From NCBI GenBank assembly GCA_037349315.1, contig JBAIAC010000042.1, positions 9,858,001-9,922,000 of the forward strand: a stretch of 64,000 nucleotides of DNA. Direction: 5' to 3'. The stretch's first letter is position 1, and each line of letters opens with the position of its first letter. This document shows positions 29,888 to 39,598 of this stretch, in pieces. The DNA comes from Chelydra serpentina (lineage: Eukaryota > Chordata > Testudines > Chelydridae). A model generated the notes under the pieces. The model was given only the letters and a program-made list of their open reading frames with translations, searched no databases and had not been told where the DNA came from. Made by a program: the position numbers and the translations under genes.

Positions 29888-31022
29888 ACATAAGAACGGC
29901 CATACTGGGTCAGCCCAAAGGTCCATAGAATCATAGAATCTCAGGGTTGGAAGGGACCTCAGGAGGTCATCTAGTCCAACCCCCTGCTCAAAGCAGGACC
30001 AACCCCAACTAGATCATCCCAGCCAGGGCTTTGTCAAGCCTGACCTTAAAAACCTCTAAGGAAGGAGATTCCACCACCTCCCTAGGTAACCCATTCCAGT
30101 GCTTCACCACCCTACTAGTGAAAAAGGTTTTCCTAATATCCAACCTAAACCTCCCCCTCTGCAACTTGAGACCATTACTCCTTGTTCTGTCATCTTCTAC
30201 CACTGAGAACACTCTCAGTGGTATCCATCCTCTTTGGAACCCCCTTTCAGGTAGTTGAAAGCAGCTATCAAATCTCCCCTCACTCTTCTCTTCTGCAGGC
30301 TAAACAATCCCAGTTCCCTCAGCCTCTCCTCATAAGTCATGTGCTCCAGCCCCCTAATCATTTTTGTTGCCCCCCGCTGGACTCTTTCCAATTTATCCAC
30401 ATCCTTCTTGTAGTGTGGGGCCCAAAACTGGACACAGTACTCCAAATGAGGCCTCACCAGTGCCGAATAGAGGGGAATGATTACGTCCCTCCATCTGCTG
30501 GAAATGCCCCTACTTATACAACCCAAAATGCCATTAGCCTTCTTGGCAACAAGGGCACACTGTTGATTCATATTCAGCTTTTCATCCACCGTAACCCTTA
30601 GGTCCTTTTCTGCAGAACTGCTGCCCAGCCATTCGGTCCCTAGTCTGTAGCAGTGCATGGGATTCTTCCGTCCTAAGTGCAGGACTCTGCACTTGTCCTT
30701 GTTGAACCTCATCATATTTCTTTTGGCCCAATCCTCTAATTTGTCTAGGTCCCTCTGTATCCTATCCCTACCCTCCAGCGTATCAATCACTGCTCCCAGT
30801 TTAGTGTCATCTGCAAACTTGCTAAGGGTGCAGTCCACACCATCCTCCAGATCGTTAATGAAGATATTGAACAAAACCGGCCCCAGCACCGACCCTTGTC
30901 TTCTGACAGTGGCCAATGCCAGGTGCCCCAGAGGGAATGAACACAACAGGTAACCATCAAGTGATCCATCCCATCGCCCATTCCCAGCCTCTGGCAAACA
31001 GAGGCTAGGGACACCATCCAAA
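29888..31022 (-). mobile_element. CR1-B tail split by a CR1-A insertion
   Basis: 29888-29925 is the B-subfamily tail up to AAAGGTCCAT, and 30893-31022 continues it (TCTTCTGACAGTGGCCAATG...). Between them, 29926-30892 is a 5'-truncated CR1-A. On - it encodes [28 protein letters not shown] and the C-terminal domain through [16 protein letters not shown]1-A therefore inserted after CR1-B in this locus. Confidence 0.9.
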
Positions 31023-32100
31023 CTAATAGTTATTGATGGACCCATCTTCTTTGGTGGAGTGTCCTTGTTTGGTAAAGGTGGTTTTAAGTGTGTTAAGGTA
31101 TGTATCCTGGACTTTTTCCTCGGAGCATAATCTGTGGCATCTGAGTGCCTGGCTGTAGTTAACTGATTTCTTGGTATGTTTGGGGACAATTATTGGATCT
31201 GTGAAGGTAGGTATGGTGATCTGTGGGTTTCTTGTATATTGTTGTCTGTATGGTTCCATTATTGCACCTGATTGCTGTCCAGGAAGTTGATGTATTGGAA
31301 GTATTCCAGAGTTTAATGGATGGGTAATGTTGTTGAAGTTGTGGTGGGAATCTGTGAGGAAGTTGAGGTGATCTGTCCATAGGATGAAAATATAATTGCT
31401 ATATCTCAGGTACATCACTGGTTTCATGGTTCATTTGTCTAGAAATTTTCCTTTGGAGAGGCTGGCATTTTGGGGAGCCAACCTAGTAATACCTATGGCT
31501 GTTCCCATGGTTTGGACAAAGTGTTGTTGAATGTAAATTTGTTATGATGAAATGGACAAGTTTGGCAATATGCTTGGGTGGACAGCTAAGCATTGTCCAT
31601 TACCCTGTCCATATTTGAGGCAGGCAGCGATGCTGTCATTGTGAGGGATGTTGGTGTACATGGAGGTGACATCCCTCATGGCAAGGATGGTGTTTGAAGG
31701 GAGGTTATTAAAATGGTGATGTTTCTGCAGGAAGTCGGCTGTGTCCTGGAGGAAGCTGGCCCTTTGTGAGTGGTTTGAGGATGGTTTCTATGAGTCCCGA
31801 TATTCCTTCAGTCAGAATGCTGTGGAAATTTACGATGGGTCTGCCTGGGTTCCCTTGTTTGTGTTTTGGGAAGCACACAGAAGGTCCATGGGTTGGGTTC
31901 ATGGTGGATGAGGTTGTAGAGTTTCTCTTGGAATTGTTTGGTAAAGGATTTGATTATACCCTTATATTTCGGTGTGAATTGTGGTGCGGGGGGCGGGGTC
32001 TTTTCTGAGTTCTTTATAGGAAGTGGTGTCAGAGAGTTGTCAGTTGGGCTCATTAACATAGTACAGTTGAGGACTATGATTGTTCATTCAATAACTATTC
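31023..32100 (-). pseudogene. Penelope-like reverse transcriptase, degraded
   Basis: On the - strand, frames from 32059 down include LPKTQTREPRQTHRKFPQHS (family: LPK.HK...GRPI.S). Its overlapping frame is KQGNPGRPIVNFHSILTEG, with ILKPLT following. Frames from 31427 contain RYSNYIFILW at the family's RYIDD(I/V)F motif, then TIYKKPTDHHTYLH and [18 protein letters not shown]. The catalytic Asp pair is lost (SN) and several stops and shifts interrupt it. I assign the fragment to Penelope-like elements and not CR1. Confidence 0.75.
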
Positions 32101-32244
32101 ATTATTATTCCAGATGGCCACCATTTCCCTACAGATCTGGCATGTGGAAGTAATGGTCACCAGCTCCCACTGGTTTCAGTATGGTTGAAGCCATGCTCTC
32201 CTCAGGGAATATGGCTGGGGCCCTGTGGTTAGGAGGCTGGATAT

Positions 32245-32700
32245 ATAAGAACATAACAATGGTTTATACTGGGTCAGACCAAAGGTCCATCTAGCCCAGT
32301 ATCCTGTCTTCCGATAGTGGCCAGTGCCAGGTGCCCCAGAGGGAATGAACAGAACAGGTAATCATCAAGTGATCCATCTCCTTTCACCCATTCCCAGCTT
32401 CTGGCAAACAGAGGCTAGGGAATTTAGAGATGGGAGGTCGGTCGGTCAGGGGTTTCAAACATCCCTTTTGCTGAGGGAGAGGCCCCAGACTCTAGTCTCA
32501 GCCTGGGGGGTGGGGGGAGGCGGGCAGAACTTGGGGAATGTACATAATTTCTACAGGAACCAAAGCAGACCCTAGGGACATCATCCCTGCCCATCCTGGC
32601 TAATAGCCATTGATGGACCCATCCTCAATGAACGTATCTAGTTCTTGTTTGAACCCTGCTATAGTCTTGGCCTTCAAAACATCCTCTGGCAAGGAGACAC
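32245..32700 (-). mobile_element. CR1-B 3' fragment with a 151-bp insertion
   Basis: The CR1-B tail runs 32245-32420 and resumes at 32572 (CTAGGGACATCATCC). The interruption 32421-32571 is flanked by CTAGGG on both sides. The inserted segment recurs in reverse at 63340-63490. Confidence 0.82.
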
Positions 32701-32739
32701 CATGCGTAGAAAGAGACAAGAGTGATAACTAATGGGAAG

Positions 32740-33420
32740 CTAGAGACAGTCTGAGGAGGGTGCAGGGAATTAGTGGAGGGGCAAGAGGTGGGTTGTGGGG
32801 CAGTGCGCAGGGTTGTCCGTGTCCAGGAGGCAGACTGAGGGGGAAGGAGGTGTAGTGAGATCCTGGGAGGGAAGCAGGAGGCAGATGGAAGAGGGTAATG
32901 AATGAGGGGCAGCAGGGAGAATGAGGGATGATGCAAGGCACATGGGGGTAAGAGGGAAACACAGGCCCATAGGAGTATTGGGGGGGGGCAGAGGGAGGCT
33001 GAGAGCAGTGCAAGGGGATTTGTGGGGGTAAGACTGAGCCTGAGGATGGTTTAGGGGAATGTCATGGATTAGGGAGTGCAGGGGAATGTGGGGTGCAGGG
33101 TGGGAGGCTGTGGGGGTTTTCAGATAGGGAGCTCAGAAGCATGTGGGGTGGCTGATGTGAGAGGTACAGGGAAGGTGCAAAGGGAATGGCAGGTAAATAG
33201 AGGTGCAGGTGCGGAGAGGAGACTGTGAAGATCAGGGGAGAAGAGACTGGTGACATGGCAGTGATGAGGGAGGGTGCGGAGTTAGACACAGACTGGCAGC
33301 TCCCCCTATCCCAGGATAGGGTAGGGTCAGTGGGTGGAGACTCCCTGTGAGAAGCTAGGCTGCAATTTTGCATGTGCACTGTGGCAGGTGGAGTTTTGCT
33401 CTTGTGATGCAATATGCATG
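32740..33420. repeat. G-rich degenerate low-complexity region
   Basis: Loose repeats of GTGCAGGG(G/A)A and GTGGGGG are seen, without a clear period. No gene is supported. Confidence 0.45.
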
Positions 33421-33429
33421 CATGCTCGC

Positions 33430-33445
33430 GCTCACACACACACAC
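33430..33445. repeat. Short (CA)n microsatellite
   Basis: About seven CA units in CTCACACACACACACAC. Confidence 0.9.
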
Positions 33446-33659
33446 GATAAATAAAATCACCCCTCCCCACAAAGTGTATTTTTAAACCTTTTGATATTCA
33501 AGCCCAGTTCCCGACTTTCCAGAGTGACTTGTGGCTGCTGAATGCGCTGGCTGTGCACCTCTGATGTCTGCATGGTCAGACGTTTGTTACCTCTCCCAGG
33601 GGAATTTCTACCCCCTCATGCTGGGGTTGTCCTTACAACTTATGCCCCACATTAAAGCA

Positions 33660-33880
33660 GGCTCAGAAGGGATTTAACTTGCTGGGCTCGTACCTTTCTG
33701 CATTCCTCCCCACCCCACCCAGACCCAGACCAAACCCACCAGCAGTTCTGTCCTTTCCCTGTCTCTGGGGAGGATTGGGTGATCTGGAGCTAAATATGGA
33801 TGTTACTCTGCAGCTTCCTTGGGTGAGAACAGCGGCTGGAGTGATTCTAAACTCTGTGACGCTGGGGAAGATGCTTAGTC
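33660..33880. repeat. Copy of the 20.1-kb unidentified repeat
   Basis: It shares AAACCCACCAGCAGTTCTGT..., GGTGATCTGGAGCTAAATAT and CTCTGCAGC with 20200-20320, in the same orientation. Confidence 0.55.
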
Positions 33881-34727
33881 ATGTTTTTACCTTGTTGATC
33901 CAGGATCACCCTTTGCATGTGCACCCACAACTCTTTTGCACGCATCCCTCTCACCCTCCATCGGAGTGTGCAAATGGCATCCATGTGCACACGCCCAGCA
34001 TATGAAAACATCCCAGGTGAGGGCTACATTTTGGGTGCCAATTCAGAGACCATGTTTACATATTTTGTCCCTGTTATTTCAGAGTTTTGGGGAATGTCAG
34101 TTTTCTATGGAAAAAAATCAGGGAAATAATAACCATGGCCCAGCCCTGCCCCTCTCTATCACTTTGCATCTGGGACCCTCAACATTCTTTACTCCCTCAG
34201 CCTCACAGTCCCTGTGCAGTGGGCCAGGCTCAGTCAGAGACCAGAGCCACAGACCTGCCCTAGGGGAGAGACAGCAGAGACTAATCACCCTGCCTGGTGT
34301 AGCTTTTCAGCTAGATTTCCCAGCGCTTTAGAGGAACCCACCCTCTACTGCCCGGTCCCAGCCCTTTTCCCCAGGGTTTCTCTCCTCACCTGCAGACTCT
34401 GGCCACCCCAGAAAGTCTCCCATCGGTTTCTCTGATCTCTCCCTGACACAGAGCAGCAGCTGCTTGGTCCAGGTCTCCACAGCACAATGGAGGCAGCAGC
34501 AGCTTCTTCTAGGAGCCTTGATTACTAATCAGTCAAAAGCAGGAGTCACACAGTGCATGATGCTCGGTTACGCTATATAGATACTGATTAGCTGTATTGC
34601 AGAAAAGCCTCAGAACCCTTAACTCTCCCCCTGCTAGTATCTGTTACAAAGGCTTAGCTGCTCAGCCACTTCCTTGGTCCCTTGCTACAGCCCAGTCAGT
34701 GGGACCAGCTGTAACTAAAGCCCAGAG
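33881..34727. other. No recognised feature
   Basis: Mixed sequence with only short frames and no repeat termini recognised. Confidence 0.45.
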
Positions 34728-34888
34728 CACTGTTCCCTCTAAGCTGTGCGCGTGTGTGCGCGCACACAGATCCTAAACCCTGCACACACGGCAAAACACC
34801 GCGTGCACAAAAATCTGCACAGAAGCACAACAATTTGCATAGAAAATTTTTTTGCACACACGCCCTGTCAAAAATTAGAGGGAACATT
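34728..34888. mobile_element. 161-bp element with TGTTCCCTCTAA termini
   Basis: The ends TGTTCCCTCTAAGCTG and ATTAGAGGGAACA are inverted repeats, with an alternating CGCGTGTGTGCGCGCACAC block near the left end. The same ends bound 1434-3697. No target duplication was recognised. Confidence 0.75.
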
Positions 34889-35025
34889 GACCGAGAGTGT
34901 CTGTCTGCAGGGAAAGAGCCTGGGGGGAATCGGGGTGTGACATGGACGAAAGCCCCTACTGAAGCTTCCCCAATTACCCCTCTTGCCCTGCCAGGCTGCA
35001 GAATAACAACCACATTTTGCTCCAG
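34889..35025 (-). repeat. Empty-site copy of the 20.1-kb repeat
   Basis: In reverse, GTCTGCAGGGAAAGAGCCTGG...AAGCCCC(T/C)(A/T)CTGAA and TGGTTGTTATTCTGCAGCCT match both flanks of the hAT insertion at 20341-20908. TCCCCAAT at 34967-34974 is the unduplicated target. Confidence 0.8.
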
Positions 35026-35205
35026 ATCATAGAATCTCAGGGTTGGAAGGGACCTTAGGAGGTCATCTAGTCCAACCCCCTGCTCAAAGCAGGACCAATC
35101 CCCAATTTTTGGCCCAGATCCCTAAATGGCCCCCTCAAGGACTGAATTCACAACCCTGGGTTTAGCAGGCCAATGCTCAAACCAGTGAGCTATCCCTCCA
35201 GCCGA
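35026..35205 (-). mobile_element. tRNA-derived SINE with CR1-like tail
   Basis: On the - strand: A box (ATAGCTCACTGG, one change from consensus), B box (GGTTGTGAATTCAGTCC), body GGGGGCCATTTAGGGATCTG, and tail ending ...GAGATTCTATGAT. Full length. Confidence 0.93.
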
Positions 35206-35249
35206 GCCCAAGGAATGGTGAACATTGGCTAGAACTGTATGTTCCATTC

Positions 35250-35385
35250 TATGCATTTGAAGAAGTGGATTGTAGTCCACGAAAGCTTATGCTGAAATAA
35301 ATTTGTTAGTCTCTAAGGTGCCACAAGTACTCCTGTTCATTTTGGTGACAGACTAACATGGCTGCTACTCTGAAAATTTGCTAGT
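35250..35385 (-). mobile_element. Penelope-associated tail fragment
   Basis: CCACGAAAGCTTATGCTGAA, AATTTGTTAGTCTCTAAGG and AGACTAACATGGCTGCTAC are the reverse of the block that flanks Harbinger copy 1 (4600-4671, 8744-8790). The same type recurs at 37975-38085. Confidence 0.65.
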
Positions 35386-35551
35386 TTGCTGTCGCTGAGC
35401 AGGCCAGAGCAGTCTGAGCAGGCTTGGTAACATCTGATGAGGCTGCTACCCTCACCTGCCCTCCGAATCTGGGTGGGTATGGTGGATTTTTCACCCCCCT
35501 GAGCCATGTAGTTATACCCACATAGGTGTGTAGTGTAGACCTGTGGAGTGC

Positions 35552-35722
35552 AGGGATAGCTCAGTGGTTTGAGCATTGGCCTGCTAAACCCAGGGTTGTG
35601 AGTTCAATCCTTGAGGGGGCCATTTAGGGATCTGGGGCAAAAATTGGGGATTGGTCCTCCTTTGAGCAGGGGGTTGGACTAGATGACCTCCTAAGGTCCC
35701 TTCCAACCCAGAGATTCTATGA
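35552..35722 (+). mobile_element. tRNA-derived SINE, full length, + strand
   Basis: The Pol III A box is in GGGATAGCTCAGTGGTTTGA and the B box in GGTTGTGAGTTCAATCC. Then come GGGGGCCATTTAGGGATCTG, the CR1-like TTTGAGCAGGGGGTTGGAC and the end AGATTCTATGA. This is the cleanest tRNA head in the window. Confidence 0.94.
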
Positions 35723-36239
35723 CCTGGCCTGAGTCCTTTCAGACCTGATGGGTGTGGGATGGAGCAAACGGGTCCCTGTCAGTGCTGGACTGCTGGGGAG
35801 ATTTACCCATCACTGCAGAGTTCACAGGGACCCCCAGGCTTGTCTTGAGATAATAGGGGTAGATTTGTAAATGAAGAATAACCCCCCACACGCACTCCCC
35901 TGAGCCCCCACTCTTCTCCTCTCCCTGGGGTGTCCCTCACTGCACAACATGCCGCCTTGCCTGCTCTGTACCCCCGCCCTTTCCCCTCCATCTCCTTATT
36001 GCTCACCTCTCCGCTGCAGCCCAGGCACAGGGGAGGGGGCCCCGCTGGGGCCGATCCTGCTCCCCCCAAGGCCTTTCCATTTCCTCCACCTGAACCACGA
36101 CTCCCCCGACCCTATCCCACCCCTAAGCCCTTGGGCTGGGGTGCAGCGACACAACTAGCTCCTCTCCATTTCTGCTGCTAGTTGCAGTTTAAGTCACTTA
36201 AACGTGACCATTTTTGCTACTGCTCCGGACTTGCTGCCC
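35723..36239. other. C-rich sequence, no recognised feature
   Basis: Open frames on both strands are proline-rich and compositional. Confidence 0.45.
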
Positions 36240-37462
36240 ACGTGTGCTGCCCATGTGGTCCAAGGGTTGCGGATTTGGATGGGTGGGGTTTTGTGGTCCG
36301 AAACAATCGGAATTTACTCCCTCCTTGCTAATGTGTGCAAAATTCATTTATTGCATGTAAGTACACTAAACTTGGGGGTATGGAGCATGGACATGCCCCC
36401 CCCCCCACAGTGATAGCAGAGTGCCCCGTTGGATTTTTTTCATTGGCTCCCCCCGCCTCCTTCTTTGCAATGACTTTCCTGCCCATCCACCTGTCACCGG
36501 TCCAAGGGTTGTGGATTTGGATGGGTGGGGTTTTGTGGTCGGAAACAATCAGAATTTACTCCCTCGTTGCTAATGTGTGCAAAATTCATTTATTGCATGT
36601 GTATGGAGCACGGACATGCTCCCCCCCCCAGTGATAGCAGAGTGCCCCCCAAATTCATTTATTGCATGTGTATGGAGCACGGACATGCCCCCCCCAGTGA
36701 TAGCAGAGTGCCCCCCCAATTTATTTATTGCATGTGTATGGAGCACGGACATGCCCCCCCCAGTGATAGCAGAGTGCCTCAAAAATTCATTTATTGCATG
36801 TGTATGGAGCACGGACATGCCCCCCCCCCCCAGTTATAGCAGAGTGCCCCATTGGATTTTTTTCATTGGCGGCCCCCCCGCCCTTCTTTGCAATGACTTT
36901 CCTGCACCTGTCACCGGTCCAAGGGTTGCGAATTTGGATGGGTGGGGTTTTGTGGTCGGAAACACTCACAATTTACCCCCCCCCCTGCTTATTTGCTCTT
37001 TGCTGATTGTATTATTTCCCTTATACAGATGGACACCAATACAGAGAATTTATGTTTAATTAAAAAAAATTGTAATCAGGTATTCAAATAAAAATAGTTT
37101 TCTCTTTGTTCCAAGATGTTTTGAACAGCAAGCCTTAATACGTAATGTTATTTTTTGGTTAAAGAAGTGAACTATGCACATTTCTTGCACTTGTATTCTT
37201 GCTTCTCACTTGTTAGTTTTCCTTGATTAGTTCCTTCTGGAATGCAGGGTATATGTGCCCACCTCTGGCAAGAATCACACTGGACCTTTGATAAGTAACA
37301 ATTCAGAAAATGAAATGACAGTAGTTATAATGTTATACATAGTTTACATTCTCTCGTGCTCTTCCTTCCAGATGTCAGCATTACCTAAGATACACCTATC
37401 AGCATGATGAAAATGATATGAAATTTTTACATGAATCCTGATCCTTAGGCAGTTTATGGTGT
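36240..37462 (+). repeat. Left copy of an unidentified ~0.75-1.2 kb element (inverted pair)
   Basis: Its sequence from AATGTGTGCAAAATTCATTT to CCTGATCCTTAGGCAGT is found in reverse at 42848-43580. This copy is longer because the CCAAGGGTTG(C/T)G...GTTTTGTGGTC block occurs three times (about 36260, 36510, 36918) and a 67-bp unit is repeated. There is no coding frame with a recognisable domain. Confidence 0.85.
36581..36850 (+). repeat. 67-bp tandem repeat, 4 units
   Basis: Units AAATTCATTTATTGCATGTG, then TATGGAGC(A)CGGACATG, a C7-C10 run and CAGTGATAGCAGAGTGCC. The C runs differ in length between units. Multi-frame peptide repeats across it are by-products. Confidence 0.95.
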
Positions 37463-37790
37463 TTATTTCGGATACAATTCTATGTGTCTTACCATTGTGC
37501 AATCCTCACTTTCCTTGAGCCGGGAGCCATGTGGGGGGACGGCTGGCTGCGGCTGCCAGGGGGCGCCGCGGGTGGGGGGAAGCTGCCGGGCCGGGGGGCT
37601 GAGCTGTGGGGGAGAGGCGGTGTTAGCTGGGCGGGGAGGGGCGCAGGGGGGGTTGATTGGCTGTGGGGGGGGCAGTGTTGGCTGTGGGGGGAGAGGAGGG
37701 CACAGGGTCGGTGCAAGGAAGTTTCACTTAGGGCGCGAAACTTCCTTGCACCGGCACTGCCGACAAGATTGTAGCCATGTATAGACATAG
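37463..37790. repeat. G-rich segment ending in a short palindrome
   Basis: GGTGCAAGGAAGTTTC pairs with GAAACTTCCTTGCACC across an 11-base loop at about 37711-37753. Upstream is G-rich low-complexity sequence. Probably a non-autonomous element; boundaries are not resolved. Confidence 0.5.
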
Positions 37791-37974
37791 TAACTCAGGA
37801 CATGAAATGTAACAGCCCAAACATGTCATTAACAAAATAAAACACAAGAAGAGTTGCTTGAAGATAATGGGTTCCAAAAACAAATGAAGACACAACCTCG
37901 TTATCTCTAGCCTGACTCTTCCCTGCACATTTATATCTGCCCCTGGACATTTCCACTGCTTGCATCCAAAGAAG

Positions 37975-38085
37975 TGGGTATTCACCCACGAAATCTTATG
38001 CTCCAATACCTCTGTTAGTCTATAAGGTGGGCCGTTTTGTCGCTTCTACAGATCCAGACTAACACGGCTACCCCTCTGATACAAG
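37975..38085 (-). mobile_element. Penelope-associated tail fragment
   Basis: CACCCACGAAATCTTATGCT, CTCTGTTAGTCTATAAGG and CAGACTAACACGGCTACC match the block at 35250-35385. Confidence 0.6.
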
Positions 38086-38233
38086 AGACTTTTAAATACT
38101 CAAAATGTGTGATGCAGCAGGCTTGGTATTTTTTGGTGGTGTCGAGAAAAGGTCCAAGGGAGTTTTGCTGTGGGAGGAGGCTTGTGGTCAGTAATGAGTT
38201 TATAATGGTGCCAATAGTGCCGTGGCACCAGGC

Positions 38234-38359
38234 TAGGGTAACCAGACAGCAATTGTGAAAAATCGGGGCAGGGGCTTGAGGGTAATAGGAGGCCATATAA
38301 CAAAAACACCAAAAACTCGGTGGAATGTCCCTATAAAATCGGGACATCTGGTCACCCTA
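38234..38359. mobile_element. 126-bp hAT-type MITE (TAGGGTAACCAGAC termini)
   Basis: The ends TAGGGTAACCAGACAG and GACATCTGGTCACCCTA are flanked by a perfect 8-bp duplication, CACCAGGC (38226-38233, 38360-38367). The interior AAAATCGGG block is near both ends. Confidence 0.95.
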
Positions 38360-38659
38360 CACCAGGCCCACCCTGGGAAGGGGCCTGTTGCAGATCCCTC
38401 TAATCCATCCACACAGCCCGGTCTGGCCCTCGCCTGGGGCAGTCTAGCACACAGGCCTTGCTGTGTGAGCAGGTTCCACTCGCTTCTAGGGGACTCATCA
38501 CCCAGCAGCTAGGGACCACCATGTGGGCTGGGCAGGGCTGCTGGCCAGGGGACCAATGGGTGTGGCTGGGCCGGGTGGGATCTCGGGAGTCACGTCCCAG
38601 GGATCTGCCCCGCTCCACAGCACTGCTCCAGCTCTGAGCTGTCTCTGCTGCCTGGGACC

Positions 38660-38981
38660 CAGTAGCGTAGCCAGGGGGGGAGCAGCGGGAGCGGCCGCTC
38701 CCCCTGTGAGGAGAAGCAGTGCTAAGGCGCCGCCCAAGCCCCGCTGCCGGACCTGGGCTGGGGGGGGGGGCGCTTTAAAAGGCCGGCGGCTCCTGCCGCT
38801 GCGGGGAGCCGCCGGCCCTTTAAAGCGCCCCACCCCTGCTGCCGGAGCCGGGCTTGGGCGGGGATTTAAAAGGCCCGTGTGCTCCGCAGTGGCTGGAGCC
38901 CCGGGGGGTGAGTACAGGGGGAGCGGCGCCTTTTTATAGCGCCGCCGCTCCCCCTGTGCTCTAAACCTGGCTACGCCACTG
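38660..38981. mobile_element. 322-bp hAT-type MITE (CAGTAGCGTAGCCAGG termini)
   Basis: The inverted ends CAGTAGCGTAGCCAGG and CCTGGCTACGCCACTG have a perfect 8-bp duplication, CTGGGACC (38652-38659, 38982-38989). The core has an inverted repeat pairing GGCGCTTTAAAAGGCCGGCG with CGCCGGCCCTTTAAAGCGCC. Confidence 0.96.
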
Positions 38982-39274
38982 CTGGGACCTGTGGGGCAAA
39001 GGCACCTGGGACTGGTGCAGAGGCCAGGCCAGTCTCAGTCAGTCACAGGGGACAGTGCAGGGGAGCTTAGCTGGGTCCTGCCAGGCATGTGGGTCCTGCC
39101 TGGCCAGGGCAGGATCTCCTCCTGCTCCAGCCTGGCTGATTGCACCAGTCCCAAGGGGCCGGAGTTATCCTGCCCCAAGACCAGCCCTGGCTGCGCTGCT
39201 GGCTCACCCTGGCAGACACAGTCACCTCCCAGCAGGGCAGACTATTATGGACGGGAAGGGGACAGTGCGCGGGA

Positions 39275-39545
39275 GAGATGGTCTGTAGGAGATCGGGGGG
39301 AAGGGCGGGAGGGTGCTGCGCAGTGAGGGTGTGGGGAGATCTCTGTGTTGGGGTGCTGGGAAGTGTGGGGGGTCTGTGCGGGGCACTGTGTAGTAGGGGC
39401 TGTGGGGGGCTCTGGGCAGTGAGGGGTTCTCTGTGGGGGGGCATTGGGCAGGGAGGTGCAGGGCACTGTGCAGTTGTGAAAGGGCTGTGGGGGGCTGTAG
39501 GGGAGCAATGGGCAATAAGAGGCAATAAGAGGATCAGGAGGGGCA
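39275..39545. repeat. G-rich degenerate minisatellite
   Basis: Loose units of GGGGCACTGTG(C/T)AGT / GGGGGGCTCTGGGCAGTGAG. A similar patch lies at 41940-42065. Confidence 0.5.
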
Positions 39546-39598
39546 GGGCCGGATTAACTTTTTGTGCGCCCGGTGCCAAACATATTTGTGGGCCCCCC
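39546..39598. mobile_element. Left end of a hAT-like element, cut by CR1
   Basis: CAGGGCCGGATTAACTTTTT resembles the ends at 14989 and 17455. Its right part is missing where CR1-B begins. Confidence 0.5.

Noticed and set aside
35552..35625. Functional tRNA gene
   Set aside because: The A and B boxes belong to a tRNA-derived SINE with a CR1-like tail; no tRNA 3' half or Pol III terminator context.
36581..36850. CRISPR-like array
   Set aside because: Units are contiguous without variable spacers and the genome is vertebrate.
36525..37059. Repeated peptide frames over the 67-bp array
   Set aside because: The same DNA gives different repeat peptides in three frames, the signature of a tandem repeat and not a protein.
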